A stretch of 13,509 nucleotides of DNA from Clostridium sp. CAG:413 (GCA_000431775.1 FR888169.1:1-13509), one strand, 5' to 3'. Shown: positions 1 through 7,239, counted from the stretch's first letter. A program made the numbers and translations. Notes: a model not told the origin generated them from the sequence alone.

Positions 1-23
1 CTCCCTTTACACAAGGGAGCCTT
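1..23. repeat. End of a dispersed hairpin repeat at the window edge
   Basis: The window opens inside a short palindrome with arms GGCTCCCTT and AAGGGAGCC and a TACAC loop; the first two bases of the left arm are missing. The same hairpin occurs complete at 3876-3898, slightly altered at 6110-6129, and as the last bases of the window at 13487-13509. It is therefore a partial copy of the repeat family described at the other sites. A TATAAT-like hexamer follows at 38-43, but no convincing -35 lies at the right distance, so no promoter is called for the exporter genes downstream. Confidence 0.8.
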
Positions 24-106
24 TAACGTGCGTGATTTATAATGATAATGTTTATCCAAACAATTAAGATACAAAACTACTATTCGTAAGAGCAAGGAGG
101 AAAGAT

Positions 107-1849
107 ATGATAAGGCGGCTTATGAAAAGTGTAAGAGAATACAAGCGGCCGACTGTGCTGACGCTCATTTTTATCGTCGGCGAGGCGGTGATCGAGACGT
201 TTATTCCGTTCATCACGGCAAACCTCGTCAACCGTATCAAGGCGGGCGCCGACATGAGCTATATTCTCGAGACGGGCGGAGTGCTGGCGCTGATGGCGTG
301 CGCTTCCCTCGCCTGCGGCGGTCTGGCGGGATTCACCTGCGCCAAGGCCTCGGCGGGATTCGCCAAAAACCTGCGCGGCGATATATTCCGCAGGGTGCAG
401 ACCTATACATTTGAGAATATCGACAAATTCTCGTCTTCATCACTCGTGACAAGGATGACCACCGACGTTGCGAACGCTCAAATGTCCTACATGATGGTGA
501 TAAGGACTGCTATCCGCAGCCCGCTGATGCTGATATTCTCCGTCGTGATGGCTTATGTGATGGGCGGCGCGCTTGCGACGGCCTTCGTCGTCGTCATCCC
601 TGTGCTGGCTTTCGGGCTTTTGCTCATCAGCCGCAAGGCCATGCCCGCATTCCGCAGCGTATTCAGAAAGTACGACCGTCTGAATGAATCCGTCGAGGAG
701 AATGTACGCGCCATGAGAGTGGTCAAGGGCTTCTCGCGTGAGGAATACGAGAAGAAGAAATTCGGCGCAGCTTCGGAAGATATCCGCAAGGATTTCACCC
801 ACGCGGAGAGGATAGTTGCGCTCAATGCGCCGCTGATGCAGTTCTGTCTGAATTTCAACATGGTGTTCGTGCTCATCGTCGGCTCAAAGATGACGATAAC
901 GAGCGGCGGCACGCTGGTCGACGTCGGCCAGATCTCGGCGATGCTGACCTACGGCGTGCAGATACTCATGTCGCTGATGATGCTCTCGATGATATACGTT
1001 ATCCTTACAATGTCCTCCGAGTCCTTTAAGCGTATAGGCGAGGTGCTCGGCGAGGAGCCTGCGCTCCGCAACCCCGAGAATCCCGTATTCTCTGTCGCGG
1101 ACGGCTCCGTGGACTTCGACTCAGTGAGCTTCAAATATTCAAAGAAAGCCGAGAGATATGCGCTCGAGAATGTCGACCTGCATATCCGCTCCGGCATGAC
1201 CGTCGGCATTATCGGCGGCACCGGCTCGAGCAAGACCACGCTCGTGCAGCTTATCCCGAGGCTCTACGACGTGACCGCAGGCAGCGTGCGCGTGGGCGGC
1301 GTGGACGTCAGGAACTACGACATCGAGTCGCTGCGTGAAGCGGTGGCGATGGTGCTGCAAAAGAACCTGCTCTTCTCCGGCACGATAAAGGAAAATCTGC
1401 GCTGGGGCAACGAGAATGCGACAGACGAAGAGATAATCGAGGCGTGTAGGCTCGCCCAGGCGGACGAATTCGTAAGGTCGTTCCCCGACGGCTACGACAC
1501 GCATATCGAGCAGGGCGGCACGAACGTCTCGGGCGGCCAGAAGCAGAGGCTCTGCATTGCCCGCGCACTGCTCAAGAAGCCGAAGATCCTTATCCTTGAC
1601 GACTCGACAAGCGCCGTCGATACCAAGACGGACGCTCTGATACGGGCGGGATTCAAGGAATATATACCCGAAACGACCAAGATAATCATTGCCCAGCGCA
1701 TCGCTTCCGTGCAGGAGGCTGACCTGATAGTCGTTATGGAGAACGGCAGGATAGCAGCGCTCGGCAAGCACGAGGAGCTGCTCGGCTCGAGCGAAATCTA
1801 CCGTGAGGTTTATGAGCAGCAGACGAACGGAGGTGAGCGCGATGAATAA
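107..1849 (+). CDS. ABC exporter subunit with degenerate ATP site (heterodimer partner 1)
   Basis: This 580-residue protein is a full half-transporter: a six-helix type IV (ABCB-like) membrane domain at about residues 15-310, then a nucleotide-binding domain. Visible motifs are Walker A GGTGSSKT at 370-377, Q-loop Gln418, signature VSGGQ at 474-478 and Walker B ILILD at 494-498. Three key residues differ from consensus: the Gly before the Walker A Lys is Ser375, the catalytic Glu is Asp499, and the switch His is Gln530. In known heterodimeric exporters (TM287/288, BmrCD, TAP1/2) such changes mark the subunit that supplies the non-hydrolysing site. The next gene overlaps it and has the canonical site, so the two should form one exporter in the cytoplasmic membrane. 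Substrate is unknown; drugs, lipids or peptides are typical. The start has AAGGAGG 6 nt upstream. No regulator gene is seen; upstream sequence is cut off. Confidence 0.93.
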   Translation: MIRRLMKSVREYKRPTVLTLIFIVGEAVIETFIPFITANLVNRIKAGADMSYILETGGVLALMACASLACGGLAGFTCAKASAGFAKNLRGDIFRRVQTYTFENIDKFSSSSLVTRMTTDVANAQMSYMMVIRTAIRSPLMLIFSVVMAYVMGGALATAFVVVIPVLAFGLLLISRKAMPAFRSVFRKYDRLNESVEENVRAMRVVKGFSREEYEKKKFGAASEDIRKDFTHAERIVALNAPLMQFCLNFNMVFVLIVGSKMTITSGGTLVDVGQISAMLTYGVQILMSLMMLSMIYVILTMSSESFKRIGEVLGEEPALRNPENPVFSVADGSVDFDSVSFKYSKKAERYALENVDLHIRSGMTVGIIGGTGSSKTTLVQLIPRLYDVTAGSVRVGGVDVRNYDIESLREAVAMVLQKNLLFSGTIKENLRWGNENATDEEIIEACRLAQADEFVRSFPDGYDTHIEQGGTNVSGGQKQRLCIARALLKKPKILILDDSTSAVDTKTDALIRAGFKEYIPETTKIIIAQRIASVQEADLIVVMENGRIAALGKHEELLGSSEIYREVYEQQTNGGERDE

Positions 1850-3731
1850 GCCGAAACCGGCAAAAGGCGTGCTCGGCAGGGTGATAAAGCTGCTGATAAG
1901 CTGCTACCCCGTGCTCGTGCCCGTGGTGACGGTCTGTATTATCCTCACCGCGGCGGCCTCGGCGATCCCCGCCGTATTCACTCAGAAAGTTATCGCAGTG
2001 ATCGAAAAATGGTACAAAGTCGGCGATTGGTCGGCGGCAAGCAAAGAGATATTCCCGATGATAGCGGTGCTTGTGGCGCTTTATCTCGCGGCGATAATCC
2101 TGATGACCGTCAGAGAGCAGCTCATGGCGTATATCACCCAGGGCTTCCTTTGCAAGCTGCGCCGCAAGATGTTTGATGGGATGCAGAATCTGCCTATCAA
2201 ATATTTTGACACGACCAAGCACGGCGACATTATGAGCTACTACACCAACGATATCGACACGCTCCGCCAGCTCGTTTCTCAGGCGCTCCCCGCCCTCATT
2301 TCTTCGGGCATTGTTGTAATGGTCGTGTTCTTCATCATGCTCTACTACAGCATTTGGATGACGATGCTGCTGCTTGTCGGCGTTGTCGCCATGACCCTTG
2401 TTTCAAAGAAGGTCGGCGGCGGCTCGGCGAAATACTTCGTGCGCCAGCAGGCTTCACTCGGCAAGGCGGAGGGCTTCATCCAGGAGATGATGAACGGTCA
2501 GAAGGTCATCAAGGTATTCTGCCATGAGGAGGCGGCGACCGAGGATTTCGACAGGATAAACGAAGCGCTCTATGAGGACAGCCGCAAGGCGAACGCCTAT
2601 GCCAACACCCTCGGTCCGATAATCATGAATATCGGCAACGTGCTCTATGTGCTTATTGCGACGGCGGGCGGGCTTTTCCTGACCCTCGGCGCTAAGAATT
2701 TCAGCATATCGGGCATGGCATTCAGCATCAGCATCATCGTGCCGTTCCTCAACATGACAAAGCAATTTACAGGCAATATCAATCAGGTCTCGCAGCAGGT
2801 CAACGCCATAGTCATGGCGATGGCGGGCGCGCAGAGGATATTCTCGCTGATGGATCAGCAGCCCGAGACGGACGACGGCTATGTGACCCTCGTCAACGCC
2901 AAGGAGGAGAACGGCAAGCTGACCGAGACGAGCGAACGCACCGGCAAATGGGCGTGGAAGCATCCGCACGGTGACGGCACGCTGACTTACACCCCGCTCC
3001 GAGGCGACGTGAGGCTCTTTGACGTCGATTTTGCCTACGAAAAGGGCAAGGAGGTGCTCCACGACGTGACCGTTTACGCCGAACCGGGTCAGAAGGTGGC
3101 GTTCGTCGGCGCAACGGGCGCGGGCAAGACCACAATAACGAATCTTATCAACCGATTTTACGATATCGCCGACGGCAAGATACGCTATGACGGCATAAAT
3201 ATCAACAAGATCAAGAAATCCGACCTGCGCCGCTCCCTCGGCATCGTTTTGCAGGAGACTAACCTCTTCACCGGCTCGGTGATGGAGAATATCCGCTACG
3301 GCAGGCTGGACGCAACGGACGAGGAATGCATTGAGGCGGCGAAGCTCGCGGGCGCGGACGATTTCATCACCCGCCTGCCCTCGGGCTACAAAACGGAGCT
3401 GAGCAACAACGGCTCGAACCTCTCGCAGGGTCAACGCCAGCTGATAGCGATAGCAAGGGCAGCCGTCGCCGACCCGCCGGTGATGATCCTCGACGAAGCG
3501 ACCTCCTCGATAGACACGAGGACGGAGGCGATAGTCCAGAGAGGCATGGATAAGCTGATGGAGGGCAGGACGGTATTCGTCATCGCCCACCGCCTCTCGA
3601 CGGTAATGAATTCGGATGTGATAATGGTGCTCGACCACGGCAGGATAATCGAGCGCGGCGACCACGAGAAGCTGATAGCCGAAAAGGGCGTTTATTATCA
3701 ACTCTATACCGGCGCATTCGAGCTTGAATAA
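1842..3731 (+). CDS. ABC exporter subunit with canonical ATP site (heterodimer partner 2)
   Basis: This 629-residue half-transporter has an N-terminal six-helix membrane domain and a C-terminal ATPase domain. Walker A GATGAGKT is at 423-430, signature LSQGQ at 527-531, the Walker B catalytic Glu at 552 and the switch His at 583, all functional. Walker A/B of this subunit with the VSGGQ signature of partner 1 would build the active ATP site; its own LSQGQ faces the degenerate site. An extra segment at about 345-388, rich in charged and aromatic residues (contains GKWAWKHPHGDG), lies between the membrane and ATPase domains; I recall similar linkers in clostridial homologues. I chose the ATG at 1842 because GGAGG lies 8 nt upstream; an in-frame GTG at 1803 would add 13 residues without a site. 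The start overlaps the previous gene by 8 nt, which indicates translational coupling. Substrate is unknown. Confidence 0.93.
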   Translation: MNKPKPAKGVLGRVIKLLISCYPVLVPVVTVCIILTAAASAIPAVFTQKVIAVIEKWYKVGDWSAASKEIFPMIAVLVALYLAAIILMTVREQLMAYITQGFLCKLRRKMFDGMQNLPIKYFDTTKHGDIMSYYTNDIDTLRQLVSQALPALISSGIVVMVVFFIMLYYSIWMTMLLLVGVVAMTLVSKKVGGGSAKYFVRQQASLGKAEGFIQEMMNGQKVIKVFCHEEAATEDFDRINEALYEDSRKANAYANTLGPIIMNIGNVLYVLIATAGGLFLTLGAKNFSISGMAFSISIIVPFLNMTKQFTGNINQVSQQVNAIVMAMAGAQRIFSLMDQQPETDDGYVTLVNAKEENGKLTETSERTGKWAWKHPHGDGTLTYTPLRGDVRLFDVDFAYEKGKEVLHDVTVYAEPGQKVAFVGATGAGKTTITNLINRFYDIADGKIRYDGININKIKKSDLRRSLGIVLQETNLFTGSVMENIRYGRLDATDEECIEAAKLAGADDFITRLPSGYKTELSNNGSNLSQGQRQLIAIARAAVADPPVMILDEATSSIDTRTEAIVQRGMDKLMEGRTVFVIAHRLSTVMNSDVIMVLDHGRIIERGDHEKLIAEKGVYYQLYTGAFELE

Positions 3732-3733
3732 TC

Positions 3734-3772
3734 AAAAACCGCTGATTGGTGGTGGGCCGATCGGCGGTTTTT
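3734..3772 (+). terminator. Rho-independent terminator of the ABC exporter operon
   Basis: Three bases after the exporter stop codon, CCGCTGATTGG pairs with CCGATCGGCGG (with G-U pairs), flanked by AAAAA on the left and TTTTT on the right. The stem, loop and U-run fit an intrinsic terminator. The matching A-run would let it work on the other strand too, but no minus-strand gene approaches it. Confidence 0.85.
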
Positions 3773-3992
3773 CGCATATATAACAGGCTTTGCCCGTTGA
3801 AAGGGGAAAACCGATCGTAGGGGACGTCGAGGACGCCGTTCCCTACAATGTCGTTCAAAGATTGCAGTTGCTCATGGCTCCCTTTACACAAGGGAGCCTT
3901 TTAGTGCTTGGATTTCAGAATTTACGGATACAGGGAGAAATGATTTTGGGCAAAAGGTGCTTTTTGTGCGAAAAATGCTGCCGCCGCCATGC
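3773..3992. other. Intergenic stretch without a gene
   Basis: Between the exporter terminator and the lipid kinase promoter there is no convincing gene. The stretch holds a composite dispersed repeat (3812-3902, listed separately). The remaining AT-rich DNA at 3903-3992 contains only an 18-codon Cys-rich reading frame that I rejected. Confidence 0.7.
3812..3902. repeat. Composite dispersed repeat, copy A
   Basis: Two modules are joined here. The first (3817-3847) is a palindrome with GTAGGGGACGTCG and CGCCGTTCCCTAC arms around AGGA. After a spacer containing GCAGTTGCTC comes the second, the GGCTCCCTT-TACAC-AAGGGAGCC hairpin at 3876-3898 followed by TTTT. The spacer aligns with 5742-5776 in copy B, so the modules belong together as one family. 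The hairpin plus T-run could act as a backup terminator for plus-strand transcription. Confidence 0.8.
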
Positions 3993-4021
3993 TTGAACAA
4001 TGAGGCAAAAGGTGATATAAT
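3993..4021 (+). promoter_or_regulatory. Probable sigma-A promoter of the lipid kinase gene
   Basis: TTGAAC (3993-3998) and a perfect TATAAT (4016-4021) are separated by 17 nt. The transcript would start near 4028. This leaves about 26 nt of leader before the ATG at 4054, with room for a ribosome site, but only about 8 nt before the in-frame ATG at 4036. That is one reason for preferring 4054 as the start. Confidence 0.6.
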
Positions 4022-4035
4022 TTCTTTTATCACCT
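4010..4035. promoter_or_regulatory. Possible operator: dyad over the -10 and start site
   Basis: AGGTGATA (4010-4017) and TATCACCT (4028-4035) form a perfect 8-bp inverted repeat with a 10-bp centre. It begins inside the promoter spacer, includes the first bases of the -10 box and ends just past the expected transcription start. This placement is typical of a repressor site. I do not recognise the motif as that of a named regulator. Alternatively it could act as an RNA hairpin if transcription starts further upstream. Confidence 0.4.
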
Positions 4036-4053
4036 ATGAAAGCAGGCGAGAGA

Positions 4054-5001
4054 ATGGAAAAGCAGATGCTGATGATAGTCAACCCCCGCTCGGGCAAAAA
4101 GAGATACAGCGACGATTTACTCGAGGTCACGAATATCTTTAACCGCCACGGGTACAATATCACCGTTATGAACACCACGGGCTCGGGCGACGCAACGCGG
4201 TTTGCCCGTGAACTCGGCGGCAAATATGACACGGTGGTTTGCAGGGGCGGCGACGGCACATTCTGCGAGACGCTCAACGGGCTGATGGCTCTTGAGAAAA
4301 GGCCCGAGATAGGCTTCATTCCCGCCGGCACGACCAACGACATTGCCCACACCCTCGGTCTGCCGACCAACCCCATCAAGGCGGCGCAGCTCATCGTCAG
4401 CTCCGAGGCGCTTCCCTACGATATCGGGCTTTTCGGCGAGAGGTACTTTACATATGTGGCGTCCTTCGGCGCTTTCACCGCATGCGCCTACAAGGCGGAT
4501 CAGAAATTGAAAAATAAGATCGGCAAGCTCGCCTATTATCTCGAGGCGACAAAGACGGTAAAGGATATCAGAGAGATCCCAATGCGCTTTGTCATAGACG
4601 GCAAGGTCATAGAGGATGAATTTGTATTCGGCTCAATCTCGAATTCCTTCACCGTAGGCGGAATCATCAAGCTCAGCAACGATCAGGTCTGCCTTAACGA
4701 CGGCAGATTCGAGGTGTTCATCGTCAAGAACCCCGGCACGTTAAAGAACTGGGTCGACGTGTGTACCAGCGTGCTGAAAAAGGACTTTGACAAGAGGTTC
4801 ATCCACCTCTATCAAGGCTCGCATATCGAGGTCAAGACCCTCGACGGCTCCAAACTGCCGTGGACGCTCGACGGCGAATACGGCGGCGACAACGGCGATA
4901 TGACGATCTCGGTCAAGAAGCAGGCGTTCAGAATGTTCCGCCCGCCGATGCTGCACGAGATGGTCGAGGCGGAGGAGCCGGAGCAAATTGAGGCAGAGTA
5001 A
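4054..5001 (+). CDS. Diacylglycerol kinase-family lipid kinase (YegS/DgkB-like)
   Basis: This 315-residue protein should transfer phosphate from ATP to a lipid hydroxyl, such as diacylglycerol released in envelope turnover, at the inner membrane face. Family marks (DAGK catalytic domain, PF00781/COG1597) are NPRSGK at 10-15 near the N-terminus, the nucleotide-binding GGDGT at 65-69, and PAGTTND at 90-96. The C-terminal half has the beta-rich layout of the family, with DGE near the end. Length is normal (about 290-320). I chose the ATG at 4054, preceded by a modest AGGCGAG site; an in-frame ATG at 4036 would add six residues but lies almost at the predicted transcription start. It is a single-gene unit between its own promoter, overlapped by a dyad, and a strong terminator. 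The exact lipid substrate (diacylglycerol, undecaprenol or other) cannot be read from sequence. Confidence 0.92.
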   Translation: MEKQMLMIVNPRSGKKRYSDDLLEVTNIFNRHGYNITVMNTTGSGDATRFARELGGKYDTVVCRGGDGTFCETLNGLMALEKRPEIGFIPAGTTNDIAHTLGLPTNPIKAAQLIVSSEALPYDIGLFGERYFTYVASFGAFTACAYKADQKLKNKIGKLAYYLEATKTVKDIREIPMRFVIDGKVIEDEFVFGSISNSFTVGGIIKLSNDQVCLNDGRFEVFIVKNPGTLKNWVDVCTSVLKKDFDKRFIHLYQGSHIEVKTLDGSKLPWTLDGEYGGDNGDMTISVKKQAFRMFRPPMLHEMVEAEEPEQIEAE

Positions 5002-5006
5002 AAAAC

Positions 5007-5044
5007 ACGCACCCGCCGGGGCACGAAAGCTCCTGCGGGTGCGT
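5007..5044. terminator. Bidirectional terminator between the lipid kinase and pduL
   Basis: ACGCACCCGC (5007-5016) pairs perfectly with GCGGGTGCGT (5035-5044), with partial inner pairing GGGGC/GCTCC. An A-run lies to the left (5000-5005) and TTTTA to the right, so both converging transcripts would end in a U-rich tail. It sits 5 nt after the kinase stop and about 20 nt after the pduL stop on the other strand. Confidence 0.87.
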
Positions 5045-5063
5045 TTTATGTATTAAGATGAAA

Positions 5064-5636
5064 TTAAAGAATTTCGCCCATGAGGCCGGGGGTGGCGGCA
5101 GCGGCGTTGGATTCGTCGGTGTCGATGTGCATTGCGAGCGCGAATTTGGGGCTGACTCTGACGACGACGTCGTCAAAGATGAGCTTTCTGCCGTTGGAGT
5201 CGATCTTGACGGAGACGATCTGCTTATCCTCAAGGCCGTATTTCTCGGCGTCCTCTGGGGTGGCGTGGATGTGCCTCTTGGCGGCGATGACGCCGCACTC
5301 GATCTCAAGCTCGCCCTTGGGGCCGACCAGCTTGCAGGAGCCGCTGCCCTCGATATCGCCGCTCTCTCTGACGGGTGCGGTAACGCCTATCGAGCGGGCG
5401 TCGGTGAGCGAAAGCTCGACCTGAGTTGCGGGGCGGATGGGGCCGAGGATGGAGACGGCGGGGAAGCTGCTCTTGGAGCCGACGACGGCTACTCTCTCTT
5501 CGCAGGAGAACTGGCCGGGCTGGGAGAGATCCTTCTTTTTGGTCAGCTCATAGCCTTCGCCGAAGAGAATATCGAGAGCCTCGCGGCTGACATGGACGTG
5601 GCGGGCGGATGTTTCAACGAGAACTTCTTTCTTCAT
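5064..5636 (-). CDS. pduL: PduL-type phosphate acyltransferase (phosphotransacylase)
   Basis: This 190-residue protein should interconvert acyl-CoA plus phosphate with acyl-phosphate plus CoA. It matches the PduL family (PF06130, two repeats): RHVHVS at 12-17 and RHIHATPEDA at 121-130 mark the two metal-binding halves. His13, His15, Glu74, His122, His124 and His170 have the spacing I recall for the zinc ligands of the structurally characterised enzyme, and Arg68 fits its conserved catalytic Arg. There is no N-terminal encapsulation extension and no microcompartment gene nearby. It is therefore more likely a cytosolic enzyme for acetate or propionate fermentation, standing in for Pta; an acetate kinase gene is not in the window. 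The ATG at 5636 has AAAGGAG 7 nt upstream (5644-5650), and longer in-frame versions run into repeat DNA. Its leader is the first copy of a 105-bp duplication. No convincing promoter is seen. Confidence 0.93.
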   Translation of the reverse strand: MKKEVLVETSARHVHVSREALDILFGEGYELTKKKDLSQPGQFSCEERVAVVGSKSSFPAVSILGPIRPATQVELSLTDARSIGVTAPVRESGDIEGSGSCKLVGPKGELEIECGVIAAKRHIHATPEDAEKYGLEDKQIVSVKIDSNGRKLIFDDVVVRVSPKFALAMHIDTDESNAAAATPGLMGEIL

Positions 5637-5642
5637 GGGTAA

Positions 5643-5878
5643 ACTCCTTTGTTTTTTATGTTGCGGGCGAACACAGTTCGCCCCTACGATGATGATTTTA
5701 CATTTGCAGTCGTTCCGTGGGACGTCGAAGACGCCGTCCCCTACGATATTGCCGAAAAAATGCAGCTGCTCTCGCCTCCCATTTAGGGGAGGTGGCACGG
5801 CGTTAGCCGTGACGGAGGGGTTATCGGTAAACTCCCTCAGTCCTACGGGCAGCTCCCTCGGGAGGGAGCCTAGGAAGC
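5643..5878. repeat. Composite dispersed repeat, copy B, with foldback module
   Basis: Modules in order: a tight hairpin GGGCGAAC-ACA-GTTCGCCC, a GGGACG...CGTCCC palindrome, a spacer like that of copy A, then a foldback at 5777-5878. In the foldback, CCTCCC/GGGAGG plus a GACGGAGGGG block face an inverted CTCCCTCAGTC block and a GGGAGGGAGCC end, with only about 11 bp between them. The first 105 bp (5643-5747) are repeated at 5924-6028 with two mismatches. Confidence 0.85.
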
Positions 5879-5923
5879 CGACAACAGTTTAGTATTGCAA
5901 TAATGTGCGAAATTAGGCGGGCG

Positions 5924-6129
5924 ACTCCTTTGTTTTTTATGTTGCGGGCGAACACAGTTCGCCCCTACGATGATGATTTTACATTTGCAGTCGTTTCGTG
6001 GGACGTCGAGGACGCCGTCCCCTACGATTGAGTTGAAATTTTTCTGTTATTCTATCAACAAAATTTTACTTTTAGCAACTACCCGACAAAACCTCAGTCC
6101 TACGGACAGCTCCTTTACACAAGGAAGCC
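5924..6129. repeat. Composite dispersed repeat, copy C, 105-bp direct duplicate plus tail
   Basis: Bases 5924-6028 repeat 5643-5747 at an offset of 281 bp with two differences, including the bases that form the pduL ribosome site in the first copy. After this the sequence differs from copy B: an AT-rich stretch ending CTACCCGACAA (near 6080-6091), then CCTCAGTCCTACGGACAGC and a damaged hairpin with CTCCTT/AAGGAAG at 6110-6129. The AT-rich stretch with CTACCCGACAA reappears inverted at 13185-13245. Confidence 0.85.
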
Positions 6130-6176
6130 ATAAAAATTCAATGCTTGAGGCATTGTGTGTTCGCGCGGGCAATTGC

Positions 6177-6201
6177 AAAAGGGGCGTGCTAGGCACGCCC
6201 C
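6177..6201 (-). terminator. Terminator of the lipoprotein gene
   Basis: A perfect 9-bp stem GGGGCGTGC (6181-6189) and GCACGCCCC (6193-6201) with a 3-base loop lies 15 bp beyond the lipoprotein stop. On the minus strand it is followed by TTTT. Confidence 0.85.
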
Positions 6202-6216
6202 GCAGTTTGTTTTATG

Positions 6217-7122
6217 TTACCAATTGATGGTGTAGTCGTTTACGGTCTTGAAAGGAAGAACGACGTCATTGCCGCTGAGGGGAATATAAAGAGTCCAAAA
6301 CATCTCGTACTTTGCGCTCAGGACATGACCGGTAGCAGCGTCAACGGTGACTGTAACGGTGCTTGAAGGATAAGATGTAGAAACGGTGCCAACACGGAAC
6401 AGGCTCTTAGCGATGCTGGGGATATAACCGTCGATTATACCGGGAAGGACAACATTAAACGCCTTCGGAGCATGACCTGTGCCATGATCATGAGAGGAGG
6501 ATTTGCCGTCGGCAACGGTGGTAAGACGGATCATATATTTACCGTTCGACTCCTTGAGAGCTGCATCCTTAACATCCGCTGCGGTGAGCTTGCTTGCCCA
6601 TGTTTCACCTTCAACAGGGAAGTTAGCATTTTTATCTGCAGCGGAAGTCCAGGTAACATTGGTCTTTTTGTCGTCTCTGCCCATGTTATCCTTTATGAGC
6701 TTCTGACCGACAGAGTCAAGAGCTGAGGGTATACCGGTGATTTCACCCGCAACAGAGTGCTCCATATAATTGGAAGTGATGCTCTTTGAGCTCTTTTTTG
6801 CTGCGTTGATAGCGGTGTTGAAGTAAGCGACGATCTCTTCCTTAGTCTGGGGAGCCTTGGAGGCGGCAGCGGTGGTAGCGTCGCCTGCTGCTGCGGTGGT
6901 AGCGTCAGCGGGGGCTGCGGTCGTGTCGTCTGCAACGGGGGCGGAAGCGTCGGTCGCGGAGGGATCCTCTGCGGGAGCAGCGGTAGTCTCCTCACCGAAA
7001 GCGTCAAACGGATCGGTGGTGGTTTCGGGAGCGGTGGTGGTGTCGTCGCCTTTGCCGCCGCAGGCAGCGAAGGAGAGGACGAGAGCAAGTGCCATGACGA
7101 TGGCGATAAGTTTCTTTGCCAT
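6217..7122 (-). CDS. Secreted lipoprotein of unknown function with Thr/Ala linker
   Basis: This 301-residue protein begins with a lipoprotein signal peptide (MAKKLIAIVMALALVLS) and lipobox FAAC with Cys21, so it should be lipid-anchored outside the membrane. Residues 24-92 are a low-complexity Thr/Ala/Asp/Pro linker with repeated TTAAP and DATTAAA units, typical of surface proteins of gut clostridia. A folded domain follows (93-301), beginning TKEEIVAYFNTAINAAKKS, with a HDHGTGH run (His211, His213, His217) and a beta-rich C-terminal half. I do not recognise the domain family; similar unnamed lipoproteins are, I believe, common in Oscillospirales. The ATG at 7122 has GGAGG 8 nt upstream; an ATG five codons earlier would overlap that site and is rejected. 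It has its own promoter and terminator. Possible roles are ligand binding or envelope maintenance, but nothing visible decides this. Confidence 0.85.
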   Translation of the reverse strand: MAKKLIAIVMALALVLSFAACGGKGDDTTTAPETTTDPFDAFGEETTAAPAEDPSATDASAPVADDTTAAPADATTAAAGDATTAAASKAPQTKEEIVAYFNTAINAAKKSSKSITSNYMEHSVAGEITGIPSALDSVGQKLIKDNMGRDDKKTNVTWTSAADKNANFPVEGETWASKLTAADVKDAALKESNGKYMIRLTTVADGKSSSHDHGTGHAPKAFNVVLPGIIDGYIPSIAKSLFRVGTVSTSYPSSTVTVTVDAATGHVLSAKYEMFWTLYIPLSGNDVVLPFKTVNDYTINW

Positions 7123-7182
7123 GATTATTGCCTCCAAAAATTATAATTGATTTAAGCGCCCTGATCGGGCCGTTCGCTAATA

Positions 7183-7211
7183 AGTATAGTATAAAATAGA
7201 AGGAAATGCAA
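7183..7211 (-). promoter_or_regulatory. Promoter of the lipoprotein gene
   Basis: On the minus strand TTGCAT (7206-7211) and TATACT (7183-7188) are 17 nt apart, starting transcription near 7176 and leaving about 50 nt of leader. The promoter lies about 30 bp past the end of the ABC importer ATPase. No terminator hairpin with a T-run is seen between them, so some readthrough from the importer operon is possible. Confidence 0.55.
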
Positions 7212-7239
7212 GAGTTAAATTTTATATACCGTACAAAAA

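Larger units (their letters stand above)
5637..6176. other. Repeat-filled intergenic region upstream of pduL
   Basis: About 540 bp without a gene. Nearly all of it is dispersed-repeat DNA (copies B and C, separate entries). Reading frames of about 85 codons on the plus strand here are repeat sequence: their translated segments recur in the repeat at the right end of the window in line with nucleotide similarity, and they lack ribosome sites. The promoter for pduL must lie in or beyond this region, but I cannot place it with confidence. Confidence 0.75.

Noticed and set aside
38..43. TATAAT upstream of the exporter operon
   Set aside because: No acceptable -35 at 15-19 nt; the needed positions fall in the repeat hairpin at the window edge. 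The real promoter may lie outside the window.
2454..3701. 415-codon open frame on the minus strand inside the second exporter gene
   Set aside because: It is antisense to a clear ABC transporter gene. Its translation is rich in Arg/His/Val with no recognisable motif or ribosome site, as expected from GC-biased codon positions.
3940..3996. 18-codon frame encoding a Cys-rich peptide with CFLCEKCC
   Set aside because: The purine stretch before it is only about 2 nt from the ATG, no promoter precedes it, and it ends where the lipid kinase promoter begins. Too short to support.
6049..6078. Minus-strand TTGCTA-18-TAGAAT as a possible pduL promoter
   Set aside because: It lies about 400 nt from the gene with foldback repeats in between, has an 18-nt spacer, and the equivalent positions in repeat copy D do not keep it. 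Too weak to call.
5635..6227. Plus-strand frames of about 85 codons in the pduL upstream region
   Set aside because: They consist of the dispersed repeats. Their shared peptide segments reflect repeated nucleotides, and no ribosome site or codon pattern supports translation.
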